Assembly (NCBI RefSeq): GCF_900104805.1
Contig: NZ_LT629751.1
Coordinates: forward strand, 4,576,001-4,640,000
DNA: 64,000 nucleotides
Reading direction: 5' to 3'
Origin: Pseudomonas oryzae
Lineage (GTDB): Bacteria > Pseudomonadota > Gammaproteobacteria > Pseudomonadales > Pseudomonadaceae
Shown: positions 63,662 to 64,000 of the stretch, one piece after another
Layout of the letters: each line of letters starts with the position of its first letter
How positions within the stretch are numbered: the first letter of the stretch is position 1
Program-made: the position numbers and the translations under genes
Notes under the pieces: model-generated
Databases searched by the model: none
Seen by the model: only the letters and a program-made list of their open reading frames with translations
Told to the model about the DNA's origin: nothing

Positions 63662-64000
63662 GAGCGCAGCCTCGACGCCGACCTGGCCCTGGCGCTGACC
63701 CTGAGCGGCCGCGAGCTGCTGCGCGAGGGGCCGCCGCTCAAGGTGCTGCCGATGTCGGCGACCCTCGAGGGCGAGCGCCTGGCCGCGCTGCTGGGCGATG
63801 CGTCGGTGGTGCGCAGCGAGGGGCGCATGTATCCGGTGGACATCCAGTGGGGCCGCGCCGCCCAGCCCGGCGAGGCGCTGGAGCCGCGGGTGGTGCAGAC
63901 CGTGCTGCAGGCGCTGGCCGAGCAGGGCGGCAGTCTGCTGGTGTTCCTCCCCGGCCAGGCCGAGATCCGCCGCGTGCAGGCGGCGCTGGAGGAGAACCTC
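63662..64000 (+). pseudogene. hrpB: Host hrpB, 5'-truncated by island insertion (runs off window)
   Basis: 113 codons in one open frame: ERSLDADLALALTLSGREL, then LPMSATLEGERLAALLGDAS, SEGRMYPVDIQWG and LVFLPGQAEIRRV, all characteristic of HrpB after the DEAH motif. There is no start codon and the Walker A and DEAH region are absent. GC content is very high, unlike the island. I take this as the chromosomal gene whose 5' part lies beyond the island's left end. Confidence 0.88.

Noticed and set aside
1-64000. CRISPR arrays, tRNA or rRNA genes
   Set aside because: No regularly spaced repeats and no recognisable tRNA or rRNA sequence were seen on reading; a tRNA scan would be needed to exclude a tRNA completely.

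Overview
The window is a metal-resistance genomic island from a member of the Pseudomonadaceae. Grounds: DUF2790 proteins, MvaT-family silencers, a PtrA-like copper protein and BPSL0761-type proteins, all typical of Pseudomonas and relatives. The last ~340 bp are very GC-rich and encode the middle of an hrpB helicase gene, which I take to be host chromosome. The island boundary is visible at about 63,661. The left end is not in the window. No tRNA, rRNA or CRISPR array was recognised by eye.

Layout. (1) 44-7,127: a CzcICBA-type RND efflux operon with a small extra periplasmic protein and a DUF2790 gene. (2) 7,338-9,611: a DsbB/DsbA pair behind a Cys-Cys leader ORF, then a BASS/Acr3-like transporter. 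(3) 9,820-13,322: a Tn402/Tn5053-family transposon with both 25-bp terminal repeats, an internally deleted tni region, resolvase tniR, and a TauE/SafE-chrA-padR cargo. It ends inside a serine recombinase remnant, followed by an mvaT gene and a decayed hsdR. (4) 15,093-24,228: copper regulators CopRS, two cupredoxins, two small AEGGGDR-type proteins, CopA-CopB with extras, a cytochrome c and a TatA paralogue. (5) 24,261-33,070: a second DUF2790 gene, a nuclease-like protein and a CusCBA-F Cu(I)/Ag(I) efflux operon. (6) 33,534-41,479: an eight-gene co-directional run: ICMT-like methyltransferase, Cu(I) P-type ATPase, three small membrane/periplasmic proteins, a beta-CASP RNA nuclease, cyclopropane fatty acid synthase and an archaeal-type SAM synthetase. 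(7) 41,921-48,995: UbiB-like kinase, TPM/TPM/LemA, polyphosphate:AMP phosphotransferase and a beta-propeller protein. (8) 49,334-54,319: small accessory genes, orphan antitoxin-like proteins, an XRE regulator with a palindromic operator, and a second serine-recombinase/mvaT module. (9) 54,543-63,661: an island-borne hrpB with one frameshift, then a low-GC operon of three tyrosine recombinases and a coiled-coil protein, abutting the interrupted host hrpB.

How it fits together. Similar TKAC-N6-GTAAT boxes lie before copR, both cop-type periplasmic clusters, copA and the ATPase-Cfa-SAM synthetase operon. This suggests one CopRS regulon covering periplasmic copper binding and oxidation, Cu(I) export across both membranes, and membrane lipid repair. 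The two most unusual features are an element that breaks hrpB while carrying its own divergent hrpB, and a probably copper-induced operon that pairs a lipid cyclopropanating enzyme with its own SAM supply.
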